A stretch of 21,497 bases of DNA from a virus: IMG/VR virus record IMGVR_UViG_3300022929_000261, positions 1 to 21,497 of that record. One strand, 5' to 3'. Below the pieces are notes generated by a model. That model was given only the letters and a program-made list of their open reading frames with translations, had not been told where the DNA came from and searched no databases. The position numbers were made by a program, and so were the translations under genes. Positions 1 to 5,646 of the stretch are shown in pieces (within the stretch, counting starts at the first letter, position 1; every line of letters starts with the position of its first letter).

Positions 1-60
1 GACAATACTGTCAAAGATGTTTGGTGGAACTAAGTAGCTCTAAGTGAAGATCAACTTTTT
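1..60 (+). other. left edge, possible 3' end of an upstream gene
   Basis: The first 33 bases can be read in frame as the last ten codons of a gene ending in TAA at 31-33 (ending DVWWN). The other two forward frames also stay open for 11 to 14 codons, so the sequence cannot decide which one, if any, is the tail of an upstream gene. Nothing else is recognisable before the late promoter at 61. Confidence 0.25.
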
Positions 61-68
61 TATAAATA
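61..68 (+). promoter_or_regulatory. T4-type late promoter (TATAAATA)
   Basis: A perfect TATAAATA octamer, the -10 element that the T4 late sigma factor gp55 recognises. It lies 20 bases before the ATG at 89, so a transcript would start near 74, just before the AAGGAGA ribosome site at 77-83. It would drive the endonuclease VII-like gene and probably the tRNA island. Confidence 0.6.
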
Positions 69-88
69 AAATAAAAAAGGAGATTCTT

Positions 89-421
89 ATGAAGAGTAGA
101 AACTGTAAACACTGTGGGGAAGAACTCCCCCAGGAAAGAAGAGGCTTAGCTTGTGTTACCTGTAAAAATGGTGTAGACAGGTATAATCTGAATAAACTTC
201 AGATGATTGAACTATACGAATCGCAAGACGGAAAATGTTCTTTGTGCGATAAGAAGGTTGAATTGTTTAGTAGTAGAAGAAGCACTAGCGCATACATAGA
301 TCATAATCATGAAACAGGTGATGTTAGAGCAATTTTATGTCATCCATGCAATACAAGCATAGGCTACATAGAAAACGCAAAAATTGATCTTGAAAGGTTA
401 ACAAATTATCTGCGCTCTTAG
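89..421 (+). CDS. endonuclease VII-like HNH nuclease
   Basis: A 110-residue protein of the recombination endonuclease VII (T4 gp49-like) group. The core is a zinc-type Cys pair (GKCSLC), then the catalytic segment YIDHNHETGDVRAILCHPCN, where the D-H-x-H residues and the second Cys pair match the family. An extra N-terminal Cys pair cluster (CKHC and CVTC) may form a second zinc ribbon. T4 gp49 is longer (about 157 residues) and its C-terminal dimer and DNA-binding part is missing here, so this is more likely a stand-alone or homing-type relative than the main packaging resolvase. I chose the ATG at 89 because AAGGAGA lies 5 bases upstream; an earlier in-frame ATG at 44 lies before the late promoter. 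The stop TAG (419-421) lies inside the tRNA-Arg gene, so the last ten bases are shared. Confidence 0.8.
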   Translation: MKSRNCKHCGEELPQERRGLACVTCKNGVDRYNLNKLQMIELYESQDGKCSLCDKKVELFSSRRSTSAYIDHNHETGDVRAILCHPCNTSIGYIENAKIDLERLTNYLRS

Positions 422-489
422 CTCAATTTGGATAGAGCAACAGCCTTCTAAGCTGTAGGTTGCAGGTTCGAGTCCTGCAGGGCGTACCA
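412..489 (+). tRNA. tRNA-Arg (anticodon UCU)
   Basis: Full cloverleaf of 78 bases with encoded CCA. The acceptor stem GCGCTCT pairs with AGGGCGT (two G-U pairs), the D-stem is GCTC/GAGC, the anticodon stem is ACAGC/GCTGT with loop CTTCTAA, and the T-arm is GCAGG-TTCGAGT-CCTGC. The anticodon UCU reads AGA, a codon much used in this AT-rich genome. Its first ten bases overlap the end of the endonuclease gene. Confidence 0.95.
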
Positions 490-493
490 AATT

Positions 494-676
494 ATGGAAA
501 AGTATCATATTGTATATCGACATTGGAAAAAACCTGATGTTCTTTTAGAAGTCACGGGTGTTCAAGTTCCGATGAATCCTTTAAGTGATAAAATTGTTAT
601 TGTTACTGACGATGGTCATCATGAGGATATTATTGTTAGTACGATTGTGAGCAAAGCCCGAGTGGCTCAACGGTAG
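494..676 (+). CDS. small hypothetical protein between two tRNAs
   Basis: A 60-residue frame starting at ATG 494, five bases after tRNA-Arg. I do not recognise it. It is mixed in charge, with a strand-like run (KIVIVTDDG) and no membrane segment or cysteine. There is no clear Shine-Dalgarno site before it, and the stop TAG lies in the D-loop of tRNA-Thr, so its last 21 bases are tRNA sequence (peptide end KARVAQR). The frame fills the gap between the two tRNAs almost exactly and has ordinary amino acid composition, so it may be real. Cleavage of the tRNA from the transcript would remove its stop codon, which argues for caution. Confidence 0.4.
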   Translation: MEKYHIVYRHWKKPDVLLEVTGVQVPMNPLSDKIVIVTDDGHHEDIIVSTIVSKARVAQR

Positions 677-730
677 AGCAATCGCCTTGTAAGCGATAGG
701 TTGGGGGTTCGATTCCCTCCTTGGGCACCA
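656..730 (+). tRNA. tRNA-Thr (anticodon UGU)
   Basis: Cloverleaf of 75 bases with encoded CCA. Acceptor GCCCGAG/CTTGGGC, D-stem GCTC/GAGC, anticodon stem ATCGC/GCGAT with loop CTTGTAA, T-arm GGGGG-TTCGATT-CCCTC. The anticodon UGU reads ACA. The stop codon of the preceding small ORF lies in its D-loop. Confidence 0.95.
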
Positions 731-746
731 TTTACTAGGACCTTGT

Positions 747-833
747 ATGAAAAAGTTTGTGCTTTTAGCAGTAATAGTATATATTATTGCTTCTAATTTA
801 GCAGAAATAATATTAGTAGGTTGCAGTTTCTAG
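747..833 (+). CDS. tiny hydrophobic ORF (28 aa), doubtful
   Basis: ATG at 747 follows an AGGA (737-740) at good spacing. The peptide begins MKKFVLLAVIVYIIASN, like a signal or membrane peptide, and ends ...VGCSF. However, most of the frame overlaps the decayed tRNA-Arg copy at 759-850, so the hydrophobicity may simply reflect AT-rich tRNA remains. Either it is spurious or it is a young gene that arose over the tRNA relic. I cannot tell which from sequence alone. Confidence 0.25.
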   Translation: MKKFVLLAVIVYIIASNLAEIILVGCSF

Positions 834-850
834 TCCTGAAGGGCTATTTT
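759..850 (+). pseudogene. decayed tRNA-Arg(UCU) copy
   Basis: Bases 816-845 match bases 455-484 of the intact tRNA-Arg at 26 of 30 positions, covering the variable loop, T-arm and 3' acceptor strand. Upstream, GTGCTTTTAGC (759-769) matches the 5' acceptor and U8-A9 region GCGCTCTTAGC at 9 of 11 positions. The anticodon loop CTTCTAA recurs exactly at 790-796, in the right order. The D- and anticodon stems no longer pair, about 16 extra bases lie between anticodon loop and T-arm, the acceptor end pairs are lost and there is no CCA. This is best read as a duplicated tRNA-Arg that has decayed. Confidence 0.65.
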
Positions 851-858
851 AAGTAAGA

Positions 859-934
859 GGGACTGTAGCTCAGTGGTGAGAGCATCCGTCTTATAAGCGG
901 GAGGTCGATGGTTCAATCCCATCCAGTCCTACCA
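859..934 (+). tRNA. tRNA-Ile (anticodon UAU)
   Basis: Cloverleaf of 76 bases with encoded CCA. Acceptor GGGACTG/CAGTCCT, D-stem GCTC/GAGC, anticodon stem TCCGT/GCGGG with two G-U pairs, loop CTTATAA, T-arm GATGG-TTCAATC-CCATC. The anticodon reads UAU, which decodes AUA directly. Most bacteria, and T4 itself, read AUA with a CAU tRNA modified to lysidine, so this anticodon is unusual. Confidence 0.9.
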
Positions 935-958
935 TTATGGTGCATTATGGAGAAGAGC

Positions 959-1714
959 ATGAAAACAAATGTGGCAATTGTTGGGTACGGCTTTGTGGGT
1001 AAGGCTACAGAATATCTGTTGAAGGATTCCTTAGCTATAGACCTTTTTATACACGACCCTGCATTGGGCAAGTCAATTGACCCTGATTACTGGCAGGGTA
1101 TCGATTATGCATTCATATGTGTTCCTACTCCTGAATGTGAAGAGACTGGAAGATTGGATGTGAGCATTGCGGTGCAAGAAGCACAGCAACTTCCTTTGGG
1201 GTGTGTTCCTGTTATTCGCTCTACTGTAGGACCCGATCAAGTAGAAGATTTTCCTGAAGGTACGATTTTTATGCCTGAGTTTTTGCGTGAAAGGCATTGG
1301 AAAGAGGATGTAGACAACCCTAGAATTCCTCTTATTATAGGTGCTGATGAAGAGCCTATTAGTTTGATTCAAAATATGGAGCATCCAAAAACTACTACCT
1401 ATGTACTGACACCTGAACTGGCTTGCATGTACAAGGTTGCAAGAAACTCGGCGCTGGCTATGACAGTTGCATTTGCTAATGAACTCGCTGAGGCTTGTGC
1501 AGTGACTGGTGTAAACTATCCTGACTTGTCTGCTCTTCTGAAAAACGATAAAGATTTGGCTAACACTCACTGGGATGTCCCAGGTCCGGACGGAGAATTT
1601 GGCTTTGGTGGTAAATGTCTACCTAAGGATCTATCACACCTAGAAACTTTGGTATATGATGATGAAAATCTTCTAGCACAAGCGTTATATATAAATGAGC
1701 AAAGGAGAAATTAG
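959..1714 (+). CDS. short UDP-glucose/GDP-mannose dehydrogenase-like protein
   Basis: A 251-residue NAD-dependent sugar-nucleotide dehydrogenase of the UDP-glucose 6-dehydrogenase group, which oxidises the sugar C6 alcohol to a carboxylate. Visible motifs are the Rossmann loop GYGFVG (9-14), VPTP (55-58), STVGP (88-92), PEFLRE (106-111), the helix with catalytic Lys159 and Asn163 (KVARN), and the catalytic Cys220 in GFGGKCLPKD. Cellular enzymes are near 390-450 residues. This one ends about 30 residues after the catalytic Cys and lacks the C-terminal sugar-nucleotide-binding domain, without an obvious frameshift. I chose ATG 959 because GGAG at 949-952 is well spaced and the Rossmann strand then starts at residue 4. 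The glycosyltransferase and SGNH hydrolase downstream fit a role in making or altering a surface or DNA-linked sugar, as inference. The exact substrate cannot be read. Confidence 0.8.
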   Translation: MKTNVAIVGYGFVGKATEYLLKDSLAIDLFIHDPALGKSIDPDYWQGIDYAFICVPTPECEETGRLDVSIAVQEAQQLPLGCVPVIRSTVGPDQVEDFPEGTIFMPEFLRERHWKEDVDNPRIPLIIGADEEPISLIQNMEHPKTTTYVLTPELACMYKVARNSALAMTVAFANELAEACAVTGVNYPDLSALLKNDKDLANTHWDVPGPDGEFGFGGKCLPKDLSHLETLVYDDENLLAQALYINEQRRN

Positions 1715-2035
1715 TTGCCTATATATTCATTTAGAAACAAAGAAACAGGAGAAGAGTGGGATCAACTTATGTCTATCTCTTCTGCTGAAGAATATCTCAA
1801 AGAGAATCCTAGTATTGAGAGATTCATATCAAAGGCACCTGGGCTTGTGGGTGGTACAGGAGATCGTACCAAGACTGATGGTGGATTTAAAGAGGTGCTT
1901 TCTAAAATTGCACACGCAAATCCGAACAGCCAGTTAGCAAACGACCACGGTCCTAAAGATAGAAAGTCTGTGGCAATTCGTGATACGGTACAGCGAGTAG
2001 CCGAAAAAGTAGGTGGGATAACAACCAGTGAATAG
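1715..2035 (+). CDS. conserved phage protein, FmdB-like start without zinc cysteines
   Basis: A 106-residue protein starting at TTG 1715, immediately after the previous stop and 6 bases after AAAGGAGA (1701-1708). The beginning MPIYSFRNKETGEEW resembles the FmdB/zinc-ribbon family start (MPIYEY...), but there are no cysteines, so no zinc ribbon. The remainder (EEYLKENPSIERFISKAPG, then a Gly-rich and polar tail) resembles proteins I remember as common in marine T4-like phages. Function unknown. A longer-starting frame at 1695 overlaps it but gives an unlikely composition. The TTG start is inferred from the ribosome site and the family-like N-terminus. Confidence 0.65.
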   Translation: MPIYSFRNKETGEEWDQLMSISSAEEYLKENPSIERFISKAPGLVGGTGDRTKTDGGFKEVLSKIAHANPNSQLANDHGPKDRKSVAIRDTVQRVAEKVGGITTSE

Positions 2036-2240
2036 CCTACGATTAAAAGAAAAAATTAACAGTAGAATGGATCAACTACAGCAGATGATGGAATCTAACC
2101 AACATCTTGAGAATAAACTTCTAGTTGAAATGCATTTGGAAAGTGTTAGTAAATTTTGGGCAGTACTGAGTGAAGAGGACCGAGACTACATTCAGTGTGC
2201 TATGGATGCAATTGAAGATGGTATCAAGTGGGAACTCTGA
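2028..2240 (+). CDS. conserved small phage protein of unknown function
   Basis: A 70-residue, largely helical, acidic protein starting with GTG at 2028, which overlaps the previous stop by 8 bases. AGGTGGG at 2011-2017 is a possible ribosome site. The N-terminal half (KINSRMDQLQQMMESNQ) looks like a short coiled coil, and the block VSKFWAVLSEEDRDYIQ is a pattern I associate with small proteins of marine T4-like phages. No catalytic motif, cysteine or membrane segment is visible. Function unknown. Confidence 0.65.
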   Translation: MNSLRLKEKINSRMDQLQQMMESNQHLENKLLVEMHLESVSKFWAVLSEEDRDYIQCAMDAIEDGIKWEL

Positions 2241-2985
2241 AATAACATATGTCACAACTTACTATAATGAGCCAGACCTACTAGAATTTGTTTTAGAAAA
2301 TTTCCTGACAGATTTTTATTCGGCTCTTATCATTGTTGATGACGCATCACAAATACATCCTGCCGAACCTATCGTAAGAAAATACGAAGACAAACTACCT
2401 GTGACTCTACTCAGGGTCAAAGACGACCTCGGATTCAATTCACACGGCGCCCGCAACTTAGCAATGCAACATGTGCAAACTGAGTGGGCATATATGACCG
2501 ACATTGATATTCATACTGATGTCGGTGCTTCCTATGATTTATGGAAAGCCGTACAATCTTCACAACTAAAACAATACTTTACTTTTTGGAGAGGTCACAA
2601 ACAAGACTTCATAGGCAGATGTGAAGAAGGTTATAATGATCTCTGTCTCCGCGTATCAGATTTTTGGGAATCTTATGGCTATGATGAAGAATATACTGGT
2701 ATGCATTATGGCGACAAGATGTTTTTGCAGAGACTAAATAGTTACATGGTGCGAACACTTTTACCTAATATTATAATAGATAAAAGAATGAAAAGAAAAA
2801 CCATAAGCAACGCTAAAGTAAACATTACTACCTATGACAATGAAAACAACATCATGTACCACCCTATTATTAAGGCTTCGGAACTGAAAAAGTTGAATGA
2901 TTTTATAGGTAGCAGAAACGAAAACAAAGATACATGGGCAACCAAAAGTGTTGTCAATTTTGAATGGGAGAAGATAATTGGATAA
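2218..2985 (+). CDS. family 2 (GT-A) glycosyltransferase
   Basis: A 255-residue GT-A fold glycosyltransferase that would transfer a sugar from a nucleotide-sugar donor. The start shows the family pattern: a strand ITYVTTYYNEPD, then LIIVDDAS (about 37-44), then GARNLAMQ (77-84) and the metal-binding DxD motif as TDID (94-97). The length is short but complete for the catalytic domain and no membrane segment is present. The ATG at 2218 overlaps the previous gene by 23 bases and puts the first beta strand near residue 9; an in-frame ATG at 2170 would add 16 poor residues. The donor and acceptor cannot be told. Its neighbours, a UDP-glucose dehydrogenase-like gene upstream and an SGNH hydrolase downstream, point to glycan synthesis or editing. 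Confidence 0.75.
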   Translation: MVSSGNSEITYVTTYYNEPDLLEFVLENFLTDFYSALIIVDDASQIHPAEPIVRKYEDKLPVTLLRVKDDLGFNSHGARNLAMQHVQTEWAYMTDIDIHTDVGASYDLWKAVQSSQLKQYFTFWRGHKQDFIGRCEEGYNDLCLRVSDFWESYGYDEEYTGMHYGDKMFLQRLNSYMVRTLLPNIIIDKRMKRKTISNAKVNITTYDNENNIMYHPIIKASELKKLNDFIGSRNENKDTWATKSVVNFEWEKIIG

Positions 2986-3313
2986 CTATGAGAAAGACTT
3001 AATTCGATTGAGAAAGGCAAGGGAGTTTCTTTTAGCCGAGCATAATCAGTTGTATGCTGATTATGTAAAACTTGCGGCACAACTAGAAGTGAAGAATGCG
3101 GAACTAACAGAATCTATAAATTTGGTAGAACAAAAACAAAAAGAGTGGAATGAGAAAGAGCAAGAGTATATTGACCGAGCAAACTCAGTCGCCGCTGAAC
3201 AGATGGAAATGGCTATTCAAATAAAACATTTGAACCGAGAACTTGGTTTGTATGAAAAGGGAAAGAAAAAACCACCTAGACAAGCTAAGAAACTTACGGA
3301 AACGCCTGAATGA
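2978..3313 (+). CDS. coiled-coil protein of unknown function
   Basis: A 111-residue protein that is almost entirely heptad-like helix, rich in Glu, Lys, Gln and Leu (for example KAREFLLAEHNQLYADYVKL), with a basic, Pro-containing tail (GKKKPPRQAKK). It starts with TTG at 2978, overlapping the previous stop by 8 bases, with GGGAG at 2966-2970 as ribosome site. The stop overlaps the next start as ATGA. No enzyme motif or membrane segment is seen. It may be structural or an adaptor. Function unknown. Confidence 0.65.
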   Translation: MDNYEKDLIRLRKAREFLLAEHNQLYADYVKLAAQLEVKNAELTESINLVEQKQKEWNEKEQEYIDRANSVAAEQMEMAIQIKHLNRELGLYEKGKKKPPRQAKKLTETPE

Positions 3314-3942
3314 TATGGGTGTTCGGCGACAGTTGGGCGAACGGCTATGGGTTGAAAGAGGGTGAAAAAAGATTTTCGGATTATTTTTATCCTGTCACTA
3401 ATTTAGGAGAAGATGCTTCATCATTAGGTCACACGACTAGCACTATATTGCAGACCTCTAAAGATTTTCGTGAGGGTGATACGATGATTGTTATCACACC
3501 GCCGGATACTAGATGGTATCATATTGGTACGAATTATATAACGCATAGCATATTCAACGGGCACCCGCAACAGGAAAAGGTACTTGAGATTTTTGATTCT
3601 TCTGAGTGGTACATCTATCATCACTCACTGTTTATCTACACGCTAGTCAATCTAGCAAAAGATAAGGGCATGAAGATTTGCCTAGCACACAATTATGGTA
3701 AGCTAGAGATTGCTCCTTGTTTCAAGCAGTTGATTTCTGATGATGTGTTCCTCTCAAAAGACAAGAGTTTGGCACATCACCTATTAGGAAAGGAAGGTTG
3801 GACAAACAATCTAAAGCCTTTCACGACCAATAGTATGCCGAGTCTTGAGGGAGAATATTTCATACCCGGAGATAACCATCCCAATGAAGCCGGTCATAGA
3901 TATATTGCAGACCTTTTAATAGATAAACTGAAAACATTATAA
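3310..3942 (+). CDS. SGNH/GDSL-type hydrolase
   Basis: A 210-residue hydrolase of the SGNH group. Block I is at the very start, WVFGDSWANGYGL, with Ser8 as nucleophile. Block V is near the end, DNHPNEAGHRY, with His190 as the likely catalytic base; the usual acid lies three residues before the His, but here Asp188 is only two before, a variation. There is no signal peptide or membrane segment, so it acts in the cytoplasm or as a virion part. Family members remove acetyl or acyl groups from glycans and lipids. With a sugar dehydrogenase and a glycosyltransferase just upstream, glycan deacylation is a reasonable guess. The start overlaps the previous stop as ATGA. Confidence 0.75.
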   Translation: MIWVFGDSWANGYGLKEGEKRFSDYFYPVTNLGEDASSLGHTTSTILQTSKDFREGDTMIVITPPDTRWYHIGTNYITHSIFNGHPQQEKVLEIFDSSEWYIYHHSLFIYTLVNLAKDKGMKICLAHNYGKLEIAPCFKQLISDDVFLSKDKSLAHHLLGKEGWTNNLKPFTTNSMPSLEGEYFIPGDNHPNEAGHRYIADLLIDKLKTL

Positions 3943-3945
3943 ATA
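3938..3945 (+). promoter_or_regulatory. T4-type late promoter (TATAAATA)
   Basis: A perfect TATAAATA octamer overlapping the stop codon of the SGNH hydrolase gene. The ATG at 3951 is only 5 bases further on, at about the expected transcription start, so a transcript from here would be leaderless or nearly so. Confidence 0.65.
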
Positions 3946-3950
3946 TACTC

Positions 3951-5201
3951 ATGAAGTCACTACGCACATACATTGCAGAAGATGCCCAAGGTAAGAATCT
4001 ACACCTCGAACACATAGAGGATGACATTCTTAACTTTGGCGTAGATGGAGCAAGAGCCGCTATCAATTTCTTGCGCTCACTCCGAGACATGCTTGCTGGC
4101 TCAGCAAGATCCTCTGTCAACATGACTGTAAAATGGGATGGCGCACCCGCAATATTTGCAGGCACAGATCCTTCTGATGGCAAATTTTTTGTCGCTAAGA
4201 AATCTGTGTTTAACAAAACACCGCTGTTATATAAAACAGCAAAGGAAATTGATGCTGACACTAAACTTCCTGCATCGCTAAAGTCTAAGTTTAAAATAGC
4301 GTTGGATGAGTTTAGTAAGTTAGGCATTAAAAATGTGTTGCAGGGCGACTTGATGTACACATCAAGCGACTTGAAACCAGAAACGATAGATGGGCAACGA
4401 TACACTACTTTCCAACCTAATACAATCGTCTATGCAGTCCCAGTAGGCTCGCCCCTGGACGCCATTATTAAACGAAGCAAAATCGGTATCGTCTGGCATA
4501 CATCGTACTCTGGCTCTTCTCTTCCTGAAATGAAAGCATCTTTTGGTGCTAACATAAAAGGCTTGAGAAAGACACCTTCTGTTTGGATGGATGATGCTAC
4601 CTATAGAGATGAATCAGGTACAGCAACATTCACTAAAGCAGAAACAGATGCTATCACTTCACTGTTGAGTGTAGTTGGTAATAATCTGAGAAAAGTAAAT
4701 TCAGCACAATTGAATAACTTCAATGCATTACAAAAAAGCCTAGATGGAAAAATGGTAGGAGCGCAGTATAAAACATACAATAACTCCAAAGTCCGTGCTA
4801 GACAGGAAATAACAAATGTTTCGGCACATGTCGAGGGTTATATGACTTGGGTTGAAGAAAAATTTGACGCTGAGATATCAAAACTCAAAACAGAAAAAGC
4901 ACAGTCTGCACTTGAACAAAGAAAAGCAGAAATGCTAAAAGAGTTTGGTAGACTGAAATCTATGCTAGTTGCAGTAACAGAGTTTCAAGTTTCAGTAGTC
5001 AAAGCAAAAATGATGATAGTTAAAAAACTAGATCAAGTTAAAGGCATTGGCACATTTATTAAAACTGCAAACGGCTTTAAAGTTACTACCCCAGAAGGCT
5101 ATGTTGCAATTGATAGAATTTCTGGTAGTGCAGTCAAGTTAGTTGATCGAATGGAATTCAGTTACAATAACTTTACAGCTATTAAGGCATGGGACAAGTA
5201 A
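3951..5201 (+). CDS. putative nucleotidyltransferase/RNA-ligase-like protein with capsid-targeting-type N-terminus
   Basis: A 416-residue protein that I remember as a conserved hypothetical of marine T4-like phages (possibly the DUF6267 family). Motifs fit the covalent nucleotidyltransferase (ligase/capping) fold: KWDGAP with Lys61 as motif I (K-x-D-G), VLQGDLMY (129-136) as a motif III-like strand, PEGYVAI (Glu382) as motif IV, and AVKLV (Lys396) as motif V. T4 RNA ligase 1 has a similar EGYVAV followed by KIK, from memory. A helical, coiled-coil-rich insertion of about 200 residues separates motifs III and IV, so the assignment is tentative. The N-terminus MKSLRTYIAE-D resembles the T4 capsid-targeting sequence with an I-A-E cleavage site. 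No Shine-Dalgarno site precedes the ATG; a late promoter does. Confidence 0.6.
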   Translation: MKSLRTYIAEDAQGKNLHLEHIEDDILNFGVDGARAAINFLRSLRDMLAGSARSSVNMTVKWDGAPAIFAGTDPSDGKFFVAKKSVFNKTPLLYKTAKEIDADTKLPASLKSKFKIALDEFSKLGIKNVLQGDLMYTSSDLKPETIDGQRYTTFQPNTIVYAVPVGSPLDAIIKRSKIGIVWHTSYSGSSLPEMKASFGANIKGLRKTPSVWMDDATYRDESGTATFTKAETDAITSLLSVVGNNLRKVNSAQLNNFNALQKSLDGKMVGAQYKTYNNSKVRARQEITNVSAHVEGYMTWVEEKFDAEISKLKTEKAQSALEQRKAEMLKEFGRLKSMLVAVTEFQVSVVKAKMMIVKKLDQVKGIGTFIKTANGFKVTTPEGYVAIDRISGSAVKLVDRMEFSYNNFTAIKAWDK

Positions 5202-5203
5202 CC

Positions 5204-5437
5204 ATGAAGAAGTTTATTGAATGGTTTAAGTCTCTATTTAAAACACACATAGAAGTTACTTTGTGGTTTGCTAGTGTCTCTGCTGAAGGATTACCCAAAA
5301 CTGATAAAGTTGTTTATGTCTTAAAAAGACTTGATAAAATTACTGACAAAGAACTAAAAGGCATAGAAGAAAACGGAAACAAATTGCACATGAAATGTAT
5401 AACACCTTTTGATTACAGGGTGAGGAAGGCAAAGTGA
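5204..5437 (+). CDS. small hypothetical protein
   Basis: A 77-residue, Lys-rich protein (starts MKKFIEWFKSLFKTH, an amphipathic helix) with a strand-like middle (IEVTLWFASVSAEG) and basic end. I do not recognise it. The start could also be ATG 5189, which overlaps the previous gene by 13 bases; I prefer 5204, two bases after that gene's stop, with GGGA at 5191-5194. The stop overlaps the next start as TGATG. Its position in a tight late operon supports it being real. Confidence 0.55.
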   Translation: MKKFIEWFKSLFKTHIEVTLWFASVSAEGLPKTDKVVYVLKRLDKITDKELKGIEENGNKLHMKCITPFDYRVRKAK

Positions 5438-5646
5438 TGATATTTGATTTCAACCACTTAAAGAAAGTAAACAGCAATTACTGGCATCATTGGTATCATG
5501 CAATGGTCCTAAATGTTAGTTGGCTAGGGGTGTTTGTACTAGGCACAATACATGCCTTTATTCCATTTCTATTTCCAGAAACTCCTTACAGACTATCAAA
5601 AAGAATTATAAAAAGAGCAGAGGAGAACTTTGATTTAGATGAATAA
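5437..5646 (+). CDS. small membrane protein (DUF6356-like)
   Basis: A 69-residue protein with one membrane segment (about residues 26-46: VSWLGVFVLGTIHAFIPFLF) preceded by an aromatic and His-rich stretch (YWHHWYHAM) and followed by a basic and then acidic tail. The HAFIPFLFPETP block resembles a small membrane family I recall as DUF6356. The ATG at 5437 overlaps the previous stop (TGATG) and AGGAAGG at 5423-5429 is a strong ribosome site; a GTG at 5434 is an alternative. Role unknown; proximity to the lysozyme gene makes a lysis function possible but unproven. Confidence 0.6.
   Translation: MIFDFNHLKKVNSNYWHHWYHAMVLNVSWLGVFVLGTIHAFIPFLFPETPYRLSKRIIKRAEENFDLDE

Noticed and set aside
816-845. 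tRNA 3' repeat as a phage integration (att) site
   Set aside because: A repeated tRNA 3' end could suggest an inserted element between 489 and 816, but the match extends to the 5' end and anticodon loop, so a decayed whole tRNA explains it better. No integrase is present.
908-958. Longer start for the dehydrogenase inside tRNA-Ile
   Set aside because: The added residues derive from tRNA sequence and have no ribosome site. ATG 959 has GGAG at good spacing and starts the Rossmann strand.
1073-1570. Minus-strand open frame of 165 codons
   Set aside because: It is opposite the catalytic core of the dehydrogenase, whose motifs are clear. It is Cys/Ser/Arg-rich in a way typical of a shadow frame.
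1689-1696. TATAAATG, one base off the late promoter octamer
   Set aside because: It lies in the dehydrogenase coding end and similar one-off variants also occur inside other genes (for example near 15506 and 15556), so it is not distinguishable from chance.
1695-1937. 80-codon frame starting at ATG before the TTG-started gene
   Set aside because: The overlapping frame from TTG 1715 has a well-placed ribosome site and a family-like protein. The 80-codon frame gives an unlikely basic, Leu-rich product.
3860-4405. Minus-strand open frame of 181 codons
   Set aside because: It lies opposite the ligase-like gene, has no ribosome site or recognisable domain, and every supported gene in the window is on the + strand.
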